Origin: an uncultured Candidatus Saccharibacteria bacterium
GTDB lineage: Bacteria; Patescibacteriota; Saccharimonadia; Saccharimonadales; Saccharimonadaceae
Assembly (NCBI GenBank): GCA_938036625.1
Contig: CALHQH010000045.1
Span: 12,619-76,618 of the forward strand
Length of the DNA stretch: 64,000 nucleotides
Direction: 5' to 3'
In this document: positions 8,879 through 17,687 of the stretch, piece after piece
Layout of the letters: each line of letters opens with the position of its first letter
Numbering within the stretch: the first letter of the stretch is position 1
Program-made: the position numbers and the translations under genes
Notes under the pieces: generated by a model
What the model was told of the DNA's origin: nothing
Database searches by the model: none
The model's input: only the letters and a program-made list of their open reading frames with translations

Positions 8879-9541
8879 ATGGGATGGTTTAAAAATTCGT
8901 TTGGCATCGGGGCTGGTGTAACGCTCGGGGATATGGCGGCTCAGACTGGTGTGGCTATGGTAGTTGATGTTATTGATGGATCAGCCAAGAAGCTGCAGGA
9001 CGACTATCGCATTGAGCACTTCGATCCAATTATCCGCGACGACCTTTCACATATTATTGCGTGCGGCGCGCTGAGCGAGATGCCATATCCCTTTCCTACT
9101 GAGCTCGATTCCAATGCGAAGGCCGCGCAGCAGTCAGGGGAGAAGAGTAGCTTCGTGCGGCGGCACAAGATCGCCGTCGGTATAACTGGTGCGCTTGTGC
9201 TGGTGGCAATATGCAACCCCAAGCAGAGTGCTATCGTATTGCTTATTGGGCTGTGGCTGCTGATTGTCGCCGTCGGTATCACAATATTCAAAAAAGCGAG
9301 CCGCACTGCCTCAGGCATGATGGTTGGTGCGTTGAGTGCACCAAAGCAGCAGCTCATCAAGGATGGCCAGCAGTATTGGCATATTCGCGAATATGTGCGC
9401 CAAGCCCTGGCTGCATCTGAGCTCAGCCCACAAGATGCTGTGCTAAAGCTTAGTCGCACCCAACTTGGGCAGCAATTCCCAGATACAGTGGAGGAGATCG
9501 AGGCAAACGCCTTTTATTATAAGCAAAAACTGCAGCAATAA
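8879..9541 (+). CDS. Unknown protein with two central membrane segments
   Basis: 220 residues; start supported by an AAGGAG Shine-Dalgarno at about 8866-8871. The N-terminal half is soluble with a Gly-rich start. Two adjacent hydrophobic segments (about residues 101-120 and 122-140, starting IAVGITGALVLV) form a hairpin in the membrane, followed by a mixed-charge C-terminal helix region ending in KQKLQQ. No family recognised. It lies 21 bases before the cupin gene, which also has its own Shine-Dalgarno, so the two probably share an mRNA. Confidence 0.75.
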   Translation: MGWFKNSFGIGAGVTLGDMAAQTGVAMVVDVIDGSAKKLQDDYRIEHFDPIIRDDLSHIIACGALSEMPYPFPTELDSNAKAAQQSGEKSSFVRRHKIAVGITGALVLVAICNPKQSAIVLLIGLWLLIVAVGITIFKKASRTASGMMVGALSAPKQQLIKDGQQYWHIREYVRQALAASELSPQDAVLKLSRTQLGQQFPDTVEEIEANAFYYKQKLQQ

Positions 9542-9561
9542 GTAAATAGAAGGAGCAACCT

Positions 9562-9909
9562 ATGCGTATTATCAAACGTCCAGCAACCACCATCCCTAAA
9601 GAATCTGCCCATGGCGGCAGTGGAGCACGCAAAGTCTATGTGTCGGCTGAGCACGCTACAAGCCCATATTGCGAGGCGATTACCCATGGTTGGCTGCCTG
9701 CAGGCGCGACCTTTGACTGGCATGACCACCCCGGTGTCGAGGAAACAATGATTGTCCTCAAAGGTAGTGGCGAGGTGTCTGACGCAGATGGTACATATAC
9801 CTACAATCCAGGCGACGTCTTTATCTTTCCACCCGATACGCAGCACAAGATCCACAACCCAGGGCCAGACGAACATGAGATGATATTCGTGCGCATCACA
9901 CGGGAGTAG
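9562..9909 (+). CDS. Small cupin-domain protein
   Basis: 115-residue single-domain cupin. Cupin motif 1 is visible as DWHDHPGVEET (two His plus Glu), followed by GSGEV. Motif 2 is PGDVFIFPPDTQHKIHN with the last His ligand. A metal-binding beta-barrel is expected; the substrate cannot be told. The AGAAGGAG Shine-Dalgarno just upstream of the ATG is clear. It ends exactly where the convergent transporter gene ends (stops adjoin at 9909/9910). Confidence 0.85.
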   Translation: MRIIKRPATTIPKESAHGGSGARKVYVSAEHATSPYCEAITHGWLPAGATFDWHDHPGVEETMIVLKGSGEVSDADGTYTYNPGDVFIFPPDTQHKIHNPGPDEHEMIFVRITRE

Positions 9910-10752
9910 TTATTTCCACACGATACAGGCAAGACCGAGTGTCGCTAGCGTCGTCGCGAGAATCTTTTGTCGTGGATGATCACGCTCACCAAGCAGTAAT
10001 GCGCCAAGTATCATAATGATAATAACCCCAGTCCCAGAAATGAAACTCGTGATACTCACTAGTCCTGCACTGAGGGCGAGCACAAAACAATGTGCAGACA
10101 AAGCCCGAAATGTCATGAGCAGATAAGTCTTCTTTTGGCAAAAGAGCTGACGATCAATTGGTCGTTTAAGCACCAGGACAATACTCCACAGGAGCGGTGT
10201 TGCGATATATGCCATAAGCGTCATATAGGTAACGTAGCCAACAGAAGTTACAAGCTTTTTCTCAACAATATTCAAACAGGCAATTGTCATAGCGCAGCTC
10301 ACAGCCCACGCAACACCAGCTCGAGTAACCTTGTGTGATCCTCGCTGACGAATGATGAAGGCAGCCATGAAGATAAGCCCACCACCGACAATTTGGAGAA
10401 ACGAGACATATTCTCCAAGGAGAATGACACCAAGGATGGTTACAAAGAGTAGCCGTACATTATACAAAACCGAATGAACACCCGCCTCGAGGCGCTGCAA
10501 CGACAGCGTATTGGTAATATGGAGCGCTATAGTAAGACTTAATGCCAGACACAAGAGAAAAACTGCCTCACCAGTCATAGCACCGAGATGGAGTGGCACG
10601 AACCACGATACAATAATAATCGGGAGAGCAATGCCTGTCTGCATGAGTGCAGCCTGCACCCAAGGATCGGCGCGTCGGCTCAGTGAGCGGCGCAGCACCA
10701 GATTGTACCCGACAAGCCCAACGAGATGGAGGATGAGAAAGCTGTACCACAT
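9910..10752 (-). CDS. EamA/DMT-superfamily membrane transporter
   Basis: 280 residues, about ten hydrophobic segments in two repeated halves. This is the layout of drug/metabolite (EamA) exporters. Family-like features include LLGEYVSFLQIVGGGLIFMA at the end of the first half and LLGERDHPRQKILATTLATL at the end of the second. The substrate is unknown. It starts 3 bases after the small upstream frame 10756-10893 and is probably translated from the same mRNA. Confidence 0.8.
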   Translation of the reverse strand: MWYSFLILHLVGLVGYNLVLRRSLSRRADPWVQAALMQTGIALPIIIVSWFVPLHLGAMTGEAVFLLCLALSLTIALHITNTLSLQRLEAGVHSVLYNVRLLFVTILGVILLGEYVSFLQIVGGGLIFMAAFIIRQRGSHKVTRAGVAWAVSCAMTIACLNIVEKKLVTSVGYVTYMTLMAYIATPLLWSIVLVLKRPIDRQLFCQKKTYLLMTFRALSAHCFVLALSAGLVSITSFISGTGVIIIMILGALLLGERDHPRQKILATTLATLGLACIVWK

Positions 10753-10755
10753 AAG

Positions 10756-10893
10756 TTAGTGATGCCCCGGCCGATTTCTTAACTGCTTTAATGTTGCATA
10801 TAAATCCAGCAGTGTTGGTGTATGAGAGAGGGCTGTTGGTTCTTCTGGGATATTTCTGGGTTGCAGTTGTGCAGCGCGGAGTCGTACAGCCAT
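10756..10893 (-). CDS. Possible 45-residue protein upstream of the EamA transporter
   Basis: Read from ATG 10893 to the stop at 10756. On the minus strand an extended -10 (TGCTACAAT) lies about 10 bases before this ATG, matching the leaderless pattern of the other genes. The stop is 3 bases from the transporter start. The peptide is basic and Leu/Pro-rich (for example LLDLYATLKQLRNRPGHH) with no recognised family. It may be a real small protein or only a translated leader. Confidence 0.4.
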   Translation of the reverse strand: MAVRLRAAQLQPRNIPEEPTALSHTPTLLDLYATLKQLRNRPGHH

Positions 10894-10915
10894 ACTAGCT
10901 ATTATTGTAGCATTT

Positions 10916-11947
10916 TTAATCTTTATGCGTGAGGTCTTCGCCCAGCTTATCACGCAGCTTTGCTGGCACAGAATAGCCTTTCTCTTGGAGCTTAGTGAGG
11001 ATACGTGCCTGCTGCTCAGATGAATAATATACGGTTGGGCGTCGACCTTGCTCTTTACGCGTTGTGCCAGTCAGACTATCCTCGTCTTCGGATTTTTCCT
11101 GATTAAGGGCGGCAATGGCTCGTCGCACGGTCATGTCGTGTACACCAAGTGCTCTGGCGAGTTGCGGGCAGGTCATTTCTTCTTCCTGTGGAGGGAGGAG
11201 CGTATGGGTATCAGCGTTGTGGGGGCGAAGATGCTCTTGGAGGCTCAGAAGTTGTTTGGGTGTGATGAATGGGCGCATCGAATTGCCGCGTGGAGCGACA
11301 ATGATCTCGCCAATCTTCTGGATGACCTGAGGGTTCCTCAAAGCTTTCTCGACCGCATACGGTGTTATATCAAGGTAGCGAGAAGCCTGGCCGACAGATA
11401 TAAGTGGCTCTGGGCTATGATGATAGACGCTATGGAGCCAGCTGTTGTTCGTCTGGTCAGCAACGATACGCTGATGCACATCAGCAAGTGGGCTCGTGAG
11501 TGCATCATACATATACCAGGCAAAATGATGATCGGTCGATAGGGCAACACCACAGGCCTCATCTTGCGCGAGCTCAGCAAGATCGTGTTTTCTATACTCA
11601 TGCAATGGTTGATAGCTATTGCCCTGAGTCTGCGTGGCTTGTTCTACAGCTGGAGTATCAAAAACAAAAGCAACATCTGGATAGGTGATAACGGTACGAG
11701 CAGGCTGGGTGTCGTGTGGTTGGATGGTTGCAATAAAGCGAAGGAGTTGCTGTGATGCAGATGTTTCTTGAATATGTTGTGACATATATGCCTGCGCCGG
11801 GTCGTGAGTAGAAAGGCCGAGATCATTCTCAAGCAAAAAGCGTAGAAGTTTGTGCAAGTCGTTGAGCTTTTCTACTTGAGCAGTATGATTATCAAATGCC
11901 TCGGGTAACTGTGCCGATCGCTGGGGTATTTCCATGCGTATTACCAT
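10916..11947 (-). CDS. Putative multi-HTH DNA-binding protein, copy 1
   Basis: 343 residues. The N-terminal part (about 25-110) has LNDLHKLLRFLLENDLG and a DTQPARTVITYPDVAFVFDT segment shared with the neighbour at 11990. Two helix-turn-helix-like regions follow: one with SVGQASRYLDITPYAVEKAL, one with CPQLARALGVHDMTVRRAI. The C-terminus is Lys-rich. This looks like a regulator, but the ligand and targets are unknown. The 42-base gap to, and same strand as, its paralogue point to tandem duplication. No Shine-Dalgarno; the start at 11947 follows a weak TATGCT. Confidence 0.7.
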   Translation of the reverse strand: MVIRMEIPQRSAQLPEAFDNHTAQVEKLNDLHKLLRFLLENDLGLSTHDPAQAYMSQHIQETSASQQLLRFIATIQPHDTQPARTVITYPDVAFVFDTPAVEQATQTQGNSYQPLHEYRKHDLAELAQDEACGVALSTDHHFAWYMYDALTSPLADVHQRIVADQTNNSWLHSVYHHSPEPLISVGQASRYLDITPYAVEKALRNPQVIQKIGEIIVAPRGNSMRPFITPKQLLSLQEHLRPHNADTHTLLPPQEEEMTCPQLARALGVHDMTVRRAIAALNQEKSEDEDSLTGTTRKEQGRRPTVYYSSEQQARILTKLQEKGYSVPAKLRDKLGEDLTHKD

Positions 11948-11989
11948 ACTACAGCATAGGTAGTAGGAGTGTGTATCAAGCCTAAGTGC

Positions 11990-13147
11990 TTAGCGAACCG
12001 TCGCACCAAGCGATCGCCCCAGGTATGCTGCGACTTGCTCGGCTTGCCGAGGTGAGAGGTGGTAGCCTCGCTTGTGAGATGGCTGGCCATTTTGACGTCG
12101 TACGCGGTATTGTTCGGGTGTTATACCAAGGGCTTTAATAGCGTGATTGATCGTCGCGTATGTAGCATGGAGTTTCTCAGCAACAGCCGTGCGGAGCAGA
12201 TACCCCGCCGGCGCCGGAGTAAAGAGCCCTTTTTCACGCGCCCAGCTCTCTATCTCTCGCTGGTCGGTGGGCGAGTAGTAGCGGTATGATAACCCAGTCG
12301 CTTTGTGGTACTCCTTGCCGTGGATATTGGCGCCAGCACCGTTAAGCTCATCAATAATACGCCGCACTGTATTGCCGCCAATGCCAAGCTTCTTGGCAAC
12401 GCCATTGAGCGTGCGATATCCCTCTGGTGGTGGGGTAGACTGGAGGTGCTCGGCGAGAGTTGCTACTTGGCGTGGTGTGAGGAGATGCTGTAATTCTGTG
12501 CCGCGCTGGGTGGTAGCGATTTTGCCAAGTTTTTCACGAATGACAGGATCATCCAGAGCTTTCTCGATCGTCTGTGGCGCAACCCTAAGCTCTCCGGCAG
12601 CGCGATGGATGGTTACTTTGCCAAGCGAGCGCCGTGTTCGATCTGTATATTGTTGCTGCTCCAGCTTCATAGCCTCAGTGATGCGTGCCCGGGCATCGGT
12701 AATCGGATGAGTGAGCGCATCCACCATGCTCGCCGTAAAACGCTGGCCATGAGGGAGCTCTAGGCCGCAGGCTGGGTCTTGTTTGATGAGATCGAGCAGC
12801 TCCTCCTTTGTGCAGCTCTCAAGCGACATATGCTGCTCAGAGCTGCACTGCTGCGTCGCTTGCGTATCGAACACGAGCGTGATGTCGGGGTAGATAGCCA
12901 CCGTCCGGCCCGGCTGCTGGCACTTCTGATGCGGTGGTAGTGTGACAAGGTAGCGAGAGGAGTTCATCGCTGCTTCTGTGTTACTATCCTCAGGCTCAGC
13001 ATTGCCAGAGATGTCTACATCACGCGTGTCGTAGCCAAGGTCATTTGCAAGCAAAAATAACAGATACTGGCGGCCTTTCTCCAGCTGCAGTGCATCCGCA
13101 TCGTGTGGTGAATGCTCGGGGAGGTTGGGTGGTTGGCGATGCTCCAT
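11990..13147 (-). CDS. Putative multi-HTH DNA-binding protein, copy 2
   Basis: 385 residues, paralogous to the neighbouring 343-residue protein. It shares the N-terminal block (LFLLANDLGYDTRDVD, then PGRTVAIYPDITLVFDTQ) and the first HTH region (VTIHRAAGELRVAPQTIEKAL). The second HTH is LNGVAKKLGIGGNTVRRII. A third helical region, RTAVAEKLHATYATINHAI, and the final SPRQAEQVAAYLGRS are extra relative to copy 1. The repeated short HTH units suggest binding to a composite DNA site. A TGTATAAT box (13161-13166 on the minus strand) lies 13 bases before the ATG. Confidence 0.7.
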   Translation of the reverse strand: MEHRQPPNLPEHSPHDADALQLEKGRQYLLFLLANDLGYDTRDVDISGNAEPEDSNTEAAMNSSRYLVTLPPHQKCQQPGRTVAIYPDITLVFDTQATQQCSSEQHMSLESCTKEELLDLIKQDPACGLELPHGQRFTASMVDALTHPITDARARITEAMKLEQQQYTDRTRRSLGKVTIHRAAGELRVAPQTIEKALDDPVIREKLGKIATTQRGTELQHLLTPRQVATLAEHLQSTPPPEGYRTLNGVAKKLGIGGNTVRRIIDELNGAGANIHGKEYHKATGLSYRYYSPTDQREIESWAREKGLFTPAPAGYLLRTAVAEKLHATYATINHAIKALGITPEQYRVRRQNGQPSHKRGYHLSPRQAEQVAAYLGRSLGATVR

Positions 13148-13285
13148 AACAGAATAGAAAATTATACAGCATAGATTGCAATTTTGTCAACAATATGACT
13201 GAACGCTGGCGTGTTATGCCAAAACATGGTACGATGCAAATACGTTAACCCTAAAGAGAAATCTATAAAGAAAATATGAGGTACT

Positions 13286-14350
13286 ATGAACGCAGACCAA
13301 TCATCAGCTCAGCCAGCTGAAGCACCGAAGCCTATTAATGGTGCACAACTCGTCTCACTGATTAATGCACTACGTAAGTTCCCCTGGCCAATGACGTATG
13401 AGGTGTATGATAGCCTTATCCAAGAATTTGGCTGGCAACCCATCAGGCAGCCCGATGCAGCGCAGTCACAGAATGATAGCCAGCAATATATGCATTACGA
13501 TGGCGGCGTGCCACTGCTTGCGACAGTGGAGAATGGCTTCGTTGAGTCGGTTGGTGGCAGTATGGTAGTTGATATGATTCATGGGTTATCTACCGAGCAA
13601 TGCCGTGAGCTCTACGACGAGTATTGTGCAGCAGGTACCACTGCGTGGGGCTGGCCAACCGATGTGCGGCGCAAAGACAACCTCGCCGGTACGATATGGA
13701 AAGGCTTTGCACCACAAACACCTGCTTCGTGGGAGCATGTCAGTATTAACATCAACGAGATGGATAAGACGATCATGTTTGTTGTTGCTAGTCGGCAAAC
13801 TGGTGCGCCGCACGATGGCGCACGTCGACCGCGTACGATTCAGCCCTATCCGGGCCCCGACCCGCTGCCCCGCCTAGAGAGCGAACTAAACAAAGAGACA
13901 TATTTCTCTCCAGAGCAATTCACTAGCTGGATCGACCGCATTCTCAGCCAACCATCACTGCGCTCTATGCAGCAGTTTGATACCACAATGCAGAGCCACG
14001 GTTGGCAGCTGATGAAGCAAGAGGAGAATACCTACTGGTATTATGATGGGCCGCTGCGCGTTATGGTGTCGAGCGAAGGTGGTGCTGTATCGATGGTCGT
14101 CGTATGGTTTGCTAATGGTTCACCCACAGCAGAGTGCCTCGACCTCTACCACCAATACGTGCAGGCCGGGCAAACAGCCTGGGGTGAGCCAGATGATGAA
14201 GTGGACGAAGCTGAGCATGCTGCAGAAGGTCTGGCTATCTCGACCATCTGGACAACCGACCAAGACGACACCATCACCCTGATGCAGAGCACGGATAAGC
14301 TCTATGTGCTGATTGATATTGCCAAGCGGCAGCAGCCCAAGACACCCTAA
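13286..14350 (+). CDS. Unknown protein made of two related halves
   Basis: 354 residues with an internal duplication. The first half (about 25-170) and second half (about 210-345) share the pattern of a short helix, a Gly-Trp-Gln turn (EFGWQPIRQ and SHGWQLMKQ), a YYDG strand (HYDGGVPLL, YYDGPLRVM), then LYDEYCAAGTTAWGWP versus LYHQYVQAGQTAWGEP, and finally a beta strand containing TIMFVVAS or LYVLIDI. No signal peptide or membrane segment. No family recognised with confidence. The start is supported by a GAGG just upstream and a TGGTACGAT promoter-like box near 13230. Confidence 0.7.
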   Translation: MNADQSSAQPAEAPKPINGAQLVSLINALRKFPWPMTYEVYDSLIQEFGWQPIRQPDAAQSQNDSQQYMHYDGGVPLLATVENGFVESVGGSMVVDMIHGLSTEQCRELYDEYCAAGTTAWGWPTDVRRKDNLAGTIWKGFAPQTPASWEHVSININEMDKTIMFVVASRQTGAPHDGARRPRTIQPYPGPDPLPRLESELNKETYFSPEQFTSWIDRILSQPSLRSMQQFDTTMQSHGWQLMKQEENTYWYYDGPLRVMVSSEGGAVSMVVVWFANGSPTAECLDLYHQYVQAGQTAWGEPDDEVDEAEHAAEGLAISTIWTTDQDDTITLMQSTDKLYVLIDIAKRQQPKTP

Positions 14351-14359
14351 CTCGCCCCA

Positions 14360-14368
14360 TGCTATAAT
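14360..14368 (+). promoter_or_regulatory. Extended -10 TGCTATAAT of metG
   Basis: TGC plus TATAAT, 6 bases before ATG 14375. Leaderless arrangement. Confidence 0.6.
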
Positions 14369-14374
14369 ACCCCT

Positions 14375-15871
14375 ATGACCAAACAACACGCCTACATCAC
14401 CACTGCTATTCCTTATGTCAACGGTAAGCCGCATATTGGCAATGCGCTCGACTATCTCCTGGCCGATATCTGGGCGCGCTATCAGAAGCAAAATGGCCAC
14501 GAGGTGCGCTTCCAAGTTGGCACAGACGAACACGGCAATAAAATCGCTGCCAAGGCTCAGGCGAATGGGCTCGACCCGCAGAGCTATGTGGACAGCATGT
14601 ATGGCAACTTCAAAGTCTTGATGGAGGCAGTTGGCGCAGAATACACTGACTTTATCCGCACGACTGACCTGCACCACGTCGCAGCAGTGCAGTACATCTG
14701 GCAGCGGCTTGCTCAGGCGGGGCTCATCTACAAGCACACCTATGAGGGCTGGTACTGCGTGGGGCATGAGGCGTTCTTTACCGACAAGGAAGTCCACGAG
14801 ACGAATGGTATATGTCCTGATCACCAAACGCCGTATGAGCGCGTCTCAGAGGAGAACTACTACCTCAAAGCGAGTGCCTTTACCGAGCAGATTCGCCAAG
14901 CCATTACTGAGGGACGGATGAAAATCGTACCTGAGTTCCGCAAAAATGAGTTCCTCGAGCTTATTAAAAATGGTGTCCAAGATGTCTCAATTAGCCGTCC
15001 GCGCAAGACACTGAGCTGGGGTGTGCCAGTGCCAGGCGACGACAGCCAGGTGATGTACGTCTGGCTCGATGCCTTAGCCAACTACATTACAGTGCTAGGC
15101 TATCCGGACAGGGCAGAATGGCAGGCATATTGGCCAGCCGATGTGCAGGTGATTGGCAAGGATATCTTGCGCTTCCACGCAGGGATCTGGCCCGCTATGT
15201 TGCTGGGGCTCGATCTGCCACTGCCCAAGACACTGCTCGTCCACGGCTTTGTCCATGTTGGGGGTAGTAAGATGAGCAAAACAGTCGGCAATGTGGTTGA
15301 TCCAATGGAGATTATCCAGAGCTATGGGGCTGATGCCTTCCGTTACTTCTTTGCCCGCCATATTCCTACTCAAGACGATGGAGACTTTACCTGGGAAAAA
15401 TTTGAGAAGGCGTACAACGGCGAGCTTGGTAACGACCTCGGCAACCTTGTGCAGCGGGTGGCAGCTATGCTGACGCGCTACCAAGCAGGAGTGATTGGCG
15501 ATGCGCCGCAAGCCGAGCACGATATGACCATCTACCGCGACATGATGCAACGGCTGGAGTTTGACAAAGCACTCGATGAGGTATGGAGCTCTGTCCGCAG
15601 CCTCAACCAATACCTCGAGCGGGTCAAGCCATGGGAGATCGCCAAGTGCCGCGCCACCGACCACGATGCCGAGTCGCACCTGAGTGAAGTCTTAGCCTAT
15701 GCGGCCAGTACTTTGCTACAGATTGCCGATGAGCTCGTGCCATTCATGCCTGCCACCGCTCAGGCTATCCACACTATCTTTGGCACTGGCGTCGTGCCAG
15801 CCGACGTCCCACCGCTGTTCCCGAAGCGCTACATCCACACTCCCGACCCGCGAGCTCGCGCCGCCTCATAA
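14375..15871 (+). CDS. metG: Methionyl-tRNA synthetase
   Basis: Charges tRNA-Met for initiation and elongation. Class I synthetase, 498 residues. HIGH-type motif PHIGNALDYLLADIWARY near the N-terminus, the connective-peptide region (EGWYCVGHEAFFTDKE), and the KMSKS-type motif as KMSKTVGN near residue 300. It lacks the C-terminal tRNA-binding domain found in longer MetG proteins, as is usual for the short form. It is followed after 15 bases by tatD, a common pairing. Confidence 0.95.
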   Translation: MTKQHAYITTAIPYVNGKPHIGNALDYLLADIWARYQKQNGHEVRFQVGTDEHGNKIAAKAQANGLDPQSYVDSMYGNFKVLMEAVGAEYTDFIRTTDLHHVAAVQYIWQRLAQAGLIYKHTYEGWYCVGHEAFFTDKEVHETNGICPDHQTPYERVSEENYYLKASAFTEQIRQAITEGRMKIVPEFRKNEFLELIKNGVQDVSISRPRKTLSWGVPVPGDDSQVMYVWLDALANYITVLGYPDRAEWQAYWPADVQVIGKDILRFHAGIWPAMLLGLDLPLPKTLLVHGFVHVGGSKMSKTVGNVVDPMEIIQSYGADAFRYFFARHIPTQDDGDFTWEKFEKAYNGELGNDLGNLVQRVAAMLTRYQAGVIGDAPQAEHDMTIYRDMMQRLEFDKALDEVWSSVRSLNQYLERVKPWEIAKCRATDHDAESHLSEVLAYAASTLLQIADELVPFMPATAQAIHTIFGTGVVPADVPPLFPKRYIHTPDPRARAAS

Positions 15872-15886
15872 ACAAAGGAGTAAGCT

Positions 15887-16735
15887 ATGACAAGTGATAT
15901 AACACATACTCACAGCAGCACATCAACCATGCCGCGCCTCATCGACTCGCATTGCCACCTGCACGATAGCGAGTTCTACGACGATGCAACGCGCGAGGCA
16001 GCCTATCAGCAGGCGGTTCAGGTTGGCGTTGCTATGATCTGCGTCGGGACGGATGTGCGCAGCTCGCGTCAGGCAGTGCAGTTTGCCCTGGCACACGACC
16101 ACTGCTATGCAGCGGTGGGTATTCATCCCCATGATGCCGAAGCAGCGGGTGAGGCAGGCATTGTAGCCATCCGCGAGCTCCTCGCTGAGCGGCCACTCCG
16201 GCAGGGCCGGCCCGTCATCGTGGGGGTGGGGGAAATTGGCTTAGATTATTTTTATGACAATAGCGCCCGCCCAGCGCAGCAGCAATGCCTCCAGGCGCAG
16301 ATGCAGCTCGCAGCGGAGTTTCAGCTGCCCGTTAGCTTCCATGTGCGCGACGAGAAGCAAGCGCACGGCGCAGTGTGGCAGGACTTTTGGCCTATCTACG
16401 ATGCCCAGCCAGTGCGCGGCGTTTTGCACAGCTTTACTGATACCCAGGCTCAGCTCGAGCAGGGGCGTGCTCGCGGATTGTATATTGGCGTCAATGGCAT
16501 CAGCACCTTCACGAAGGACAGTGCTCAGCAGCAGCTCTACACCGATCTTCCACTCGATGCAATACTGCTTGAGACCGACGCTCCCTTCTTGACTCCGGTA
16601 CCCTTCCGTGGTAGAATCAACCTACCGGCTTATGTGGAGGAGGTAGCCCGTGACCAAGCAGCCAAGAAGAGCCTGCCCGTCGCGCGCATCGCCACCACCA
16701 CAACGGCAAATGTACAAAGGTTATTTCATATATGA
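15887..16735 (+). CDS. tatD: TatD-family metal-dependent hydrolase (DNase)
   Basis: TIM-barrel deoxyribonuclease/hydrolase family. Metal-binding IDSHCHLHDSEF near residue 18, GEIGLDYFYD, SFHVRDE, GVLHSFTD and the late LLETDAPFLTP carry the expected His, Glu and Asp ligands. The start at 15887 has a good GGAG Shine-Dalgarno and gives a 14-residue N-terminal extension; ATG 15929 would also keep the whole domain. Overlaps the next gene as ATGA. Confidence 0.9.
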   Translation: MTSDITHTHSSTSTMPRLIDSHCHLHDSEFYDDATREAAYQQAVQVGVAMICVGTDVRSSRQAVQFALAHDHCYAAVGIHPHDAEAAGEAGIVAIRELLAERPLRQGRPVIVGVGEIGLDYFYDNSARPAQQQCLQAQMQLAAEFQLPVSFHVRDEKQAHGAVWQDFWPIYDAQPVRGVLHSFTDTQAQLEQGRARGLYIGVNGISTFTKDSAQQQLYTDLPLDAILLETDAPFLTPVPFRGRINLPAYVEEVARDQAAKKSLPVARIATTTTANVQRLFHI

Positions 16736-17232
16736 GCGGTGAGAGTTTCTTTCTAATAAATCACACAACAAAACAAGAGCCCGTCAGTCAGGGCAATTTT
16801 ACGCAGGAGCAAAAGCCACAACCAGGAGAGAACCGCTCTGGTATTATGTCGTATGAGGATCTCATGGCAGAACGGCGGGCGAAGCGTGTTGCAGCAGGAC
16901 TTGCTGATGCTTTGCGTGCATATAATGGCACGACAAGGGATGAGAATAAGGGTAAGACGGTATCCCCAGAAGCAATTTATCGTGAGAATATACTCTATGC
17001 TGCACAGGTAACGAGTCTTGTGCTAGAAATGCGTAAAGATCAGCTTAGGACGAGTGGCAGCCAAGATGCGAGCAAGCTACTTGAAGAGAATAGTGGAATG
17101 ACTGGTGTGAATAGTGCTCTTAAGGAGTCTTTTACTGCTGATGATGAGATTAATTCCGATTTTTGGAACAAAAAGATTGACGAAGAAGAAACTGGGCCGG
17201 ATGATCGGTCGCACTGGGGGCTCGCTGCCTAG
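16732..17232 (+). CDS. Unknown 166-residue soluble protein
   Basis: Translationally coupled to tatD by an ATGA overlap. Mostly helical and charged: a Gln/Glu-rich N-terminus, then ERRAKRVAAGLADALRAYNG, then a Lys/Asp/Glu-rich second half ending HWGLAA. No catalytic motif or membrane segment. No family recognised. The next gene starts on the last base of its stop codon, so the metG-tatD-16732-17232 row behaves as one operon. Confidence 0.7.
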   Translation: MSGESFFLINHTTKQEPVSQGNFTQEQKPQPGENRSGIMSYEDLMAERRAKRVAAGLADALRAYNGTTRDENKGKTVSPEAIYRENILYAAQVTSLVLEMRKDQLRTSGSQDASKLLEENSGMTGVNSALKESFTADDEINSDFWNKKIDEEETGPDDRSHWGLAA

Positions 17233-17669
17233 TGAAAAAGCCAAGCTCGCTCCTTGGCAAGGCCTATGCGCTGCTGGCGGGTGATACTAGCGTTGGTAAG
17301 TCGAAGAAGCGGCCCTTTAAACGCTATACTGAGCGCGAGCTCATTACGCTCGAGAGTGAGATTGGGGCGGAGCTATTTGGCCCGGTAGAGAAGGGTCGGC
17401 ACCGCGAATTCTTTTGCTTAGACGAAAAAACTTGGATCTGGCACGAAGAGTGGACAGACGAGAGGCGCCACATCCAGACCAATACTATCCGCTACGAGAT
17501 TAACGACCAAGGCATCCTCAAAGCACAAGAGGGTGCTCGCTACAGCTATCTGACCGGTGATGAACTCCGTAATTTTGTCATGGCGACGCGCTTATATTAT
17601 GAGCGGGTGGCGCGCGAGATTTACCGCGTTGATCCCAATACTGGCCAGCGTTTCGCCGATCCGGACTAG
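17232..17669 (+). CDS. Unknown 145-residue protein, probably conserved in Saccharibacteria
   Basis: GTG start at 17232 overlaps the preceding TAG by one base. Lys-rich N-terminus (KSKKRPFKRYTERELITLE), then an alpha/beta stretch with an aromatic core (FCLDEKTWIWHEEW) and a C-terminal helix with LYYERVAREIYRVDP. This pattern suggests a small globular domain, but I recognise no function. Last gene of the metG-tatD run; a new promoter follows at once. Confidence 0.7.
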   Translation: MKKPSSLLGKAYALLAGDTSVGKSKKRPFKRYTERELITLESEIGAELFGPVEKGRHREFFCLDEKTWIWHEEWTDERRHIQTNTIRYEINDQGILKAQEGARYSYLTGDELRNFVMATRLYYERVAREIYRVDPNTGQRFADPD

Positions 17670-17671
17670 AG

Positions 17672-17680
17672 TGCTATACT
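17672..17680 (+). promoter_or_regulatory. Extended -10 TGCTATACT of the desulfurase operon
   Basis: TGC plus TATACT, 7 bases before the GTG at 17688. The spacing supports GTG 17688 over ATG 17700 as the start of a leaderless mRNA. Confidence 0.6.
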
Positions 17681-17687
17681 AATTGGA

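Noticed and set aside
15095..15679. 194-codon minus-strand frame
   Set aside because: Antisense to metG with no start signal.
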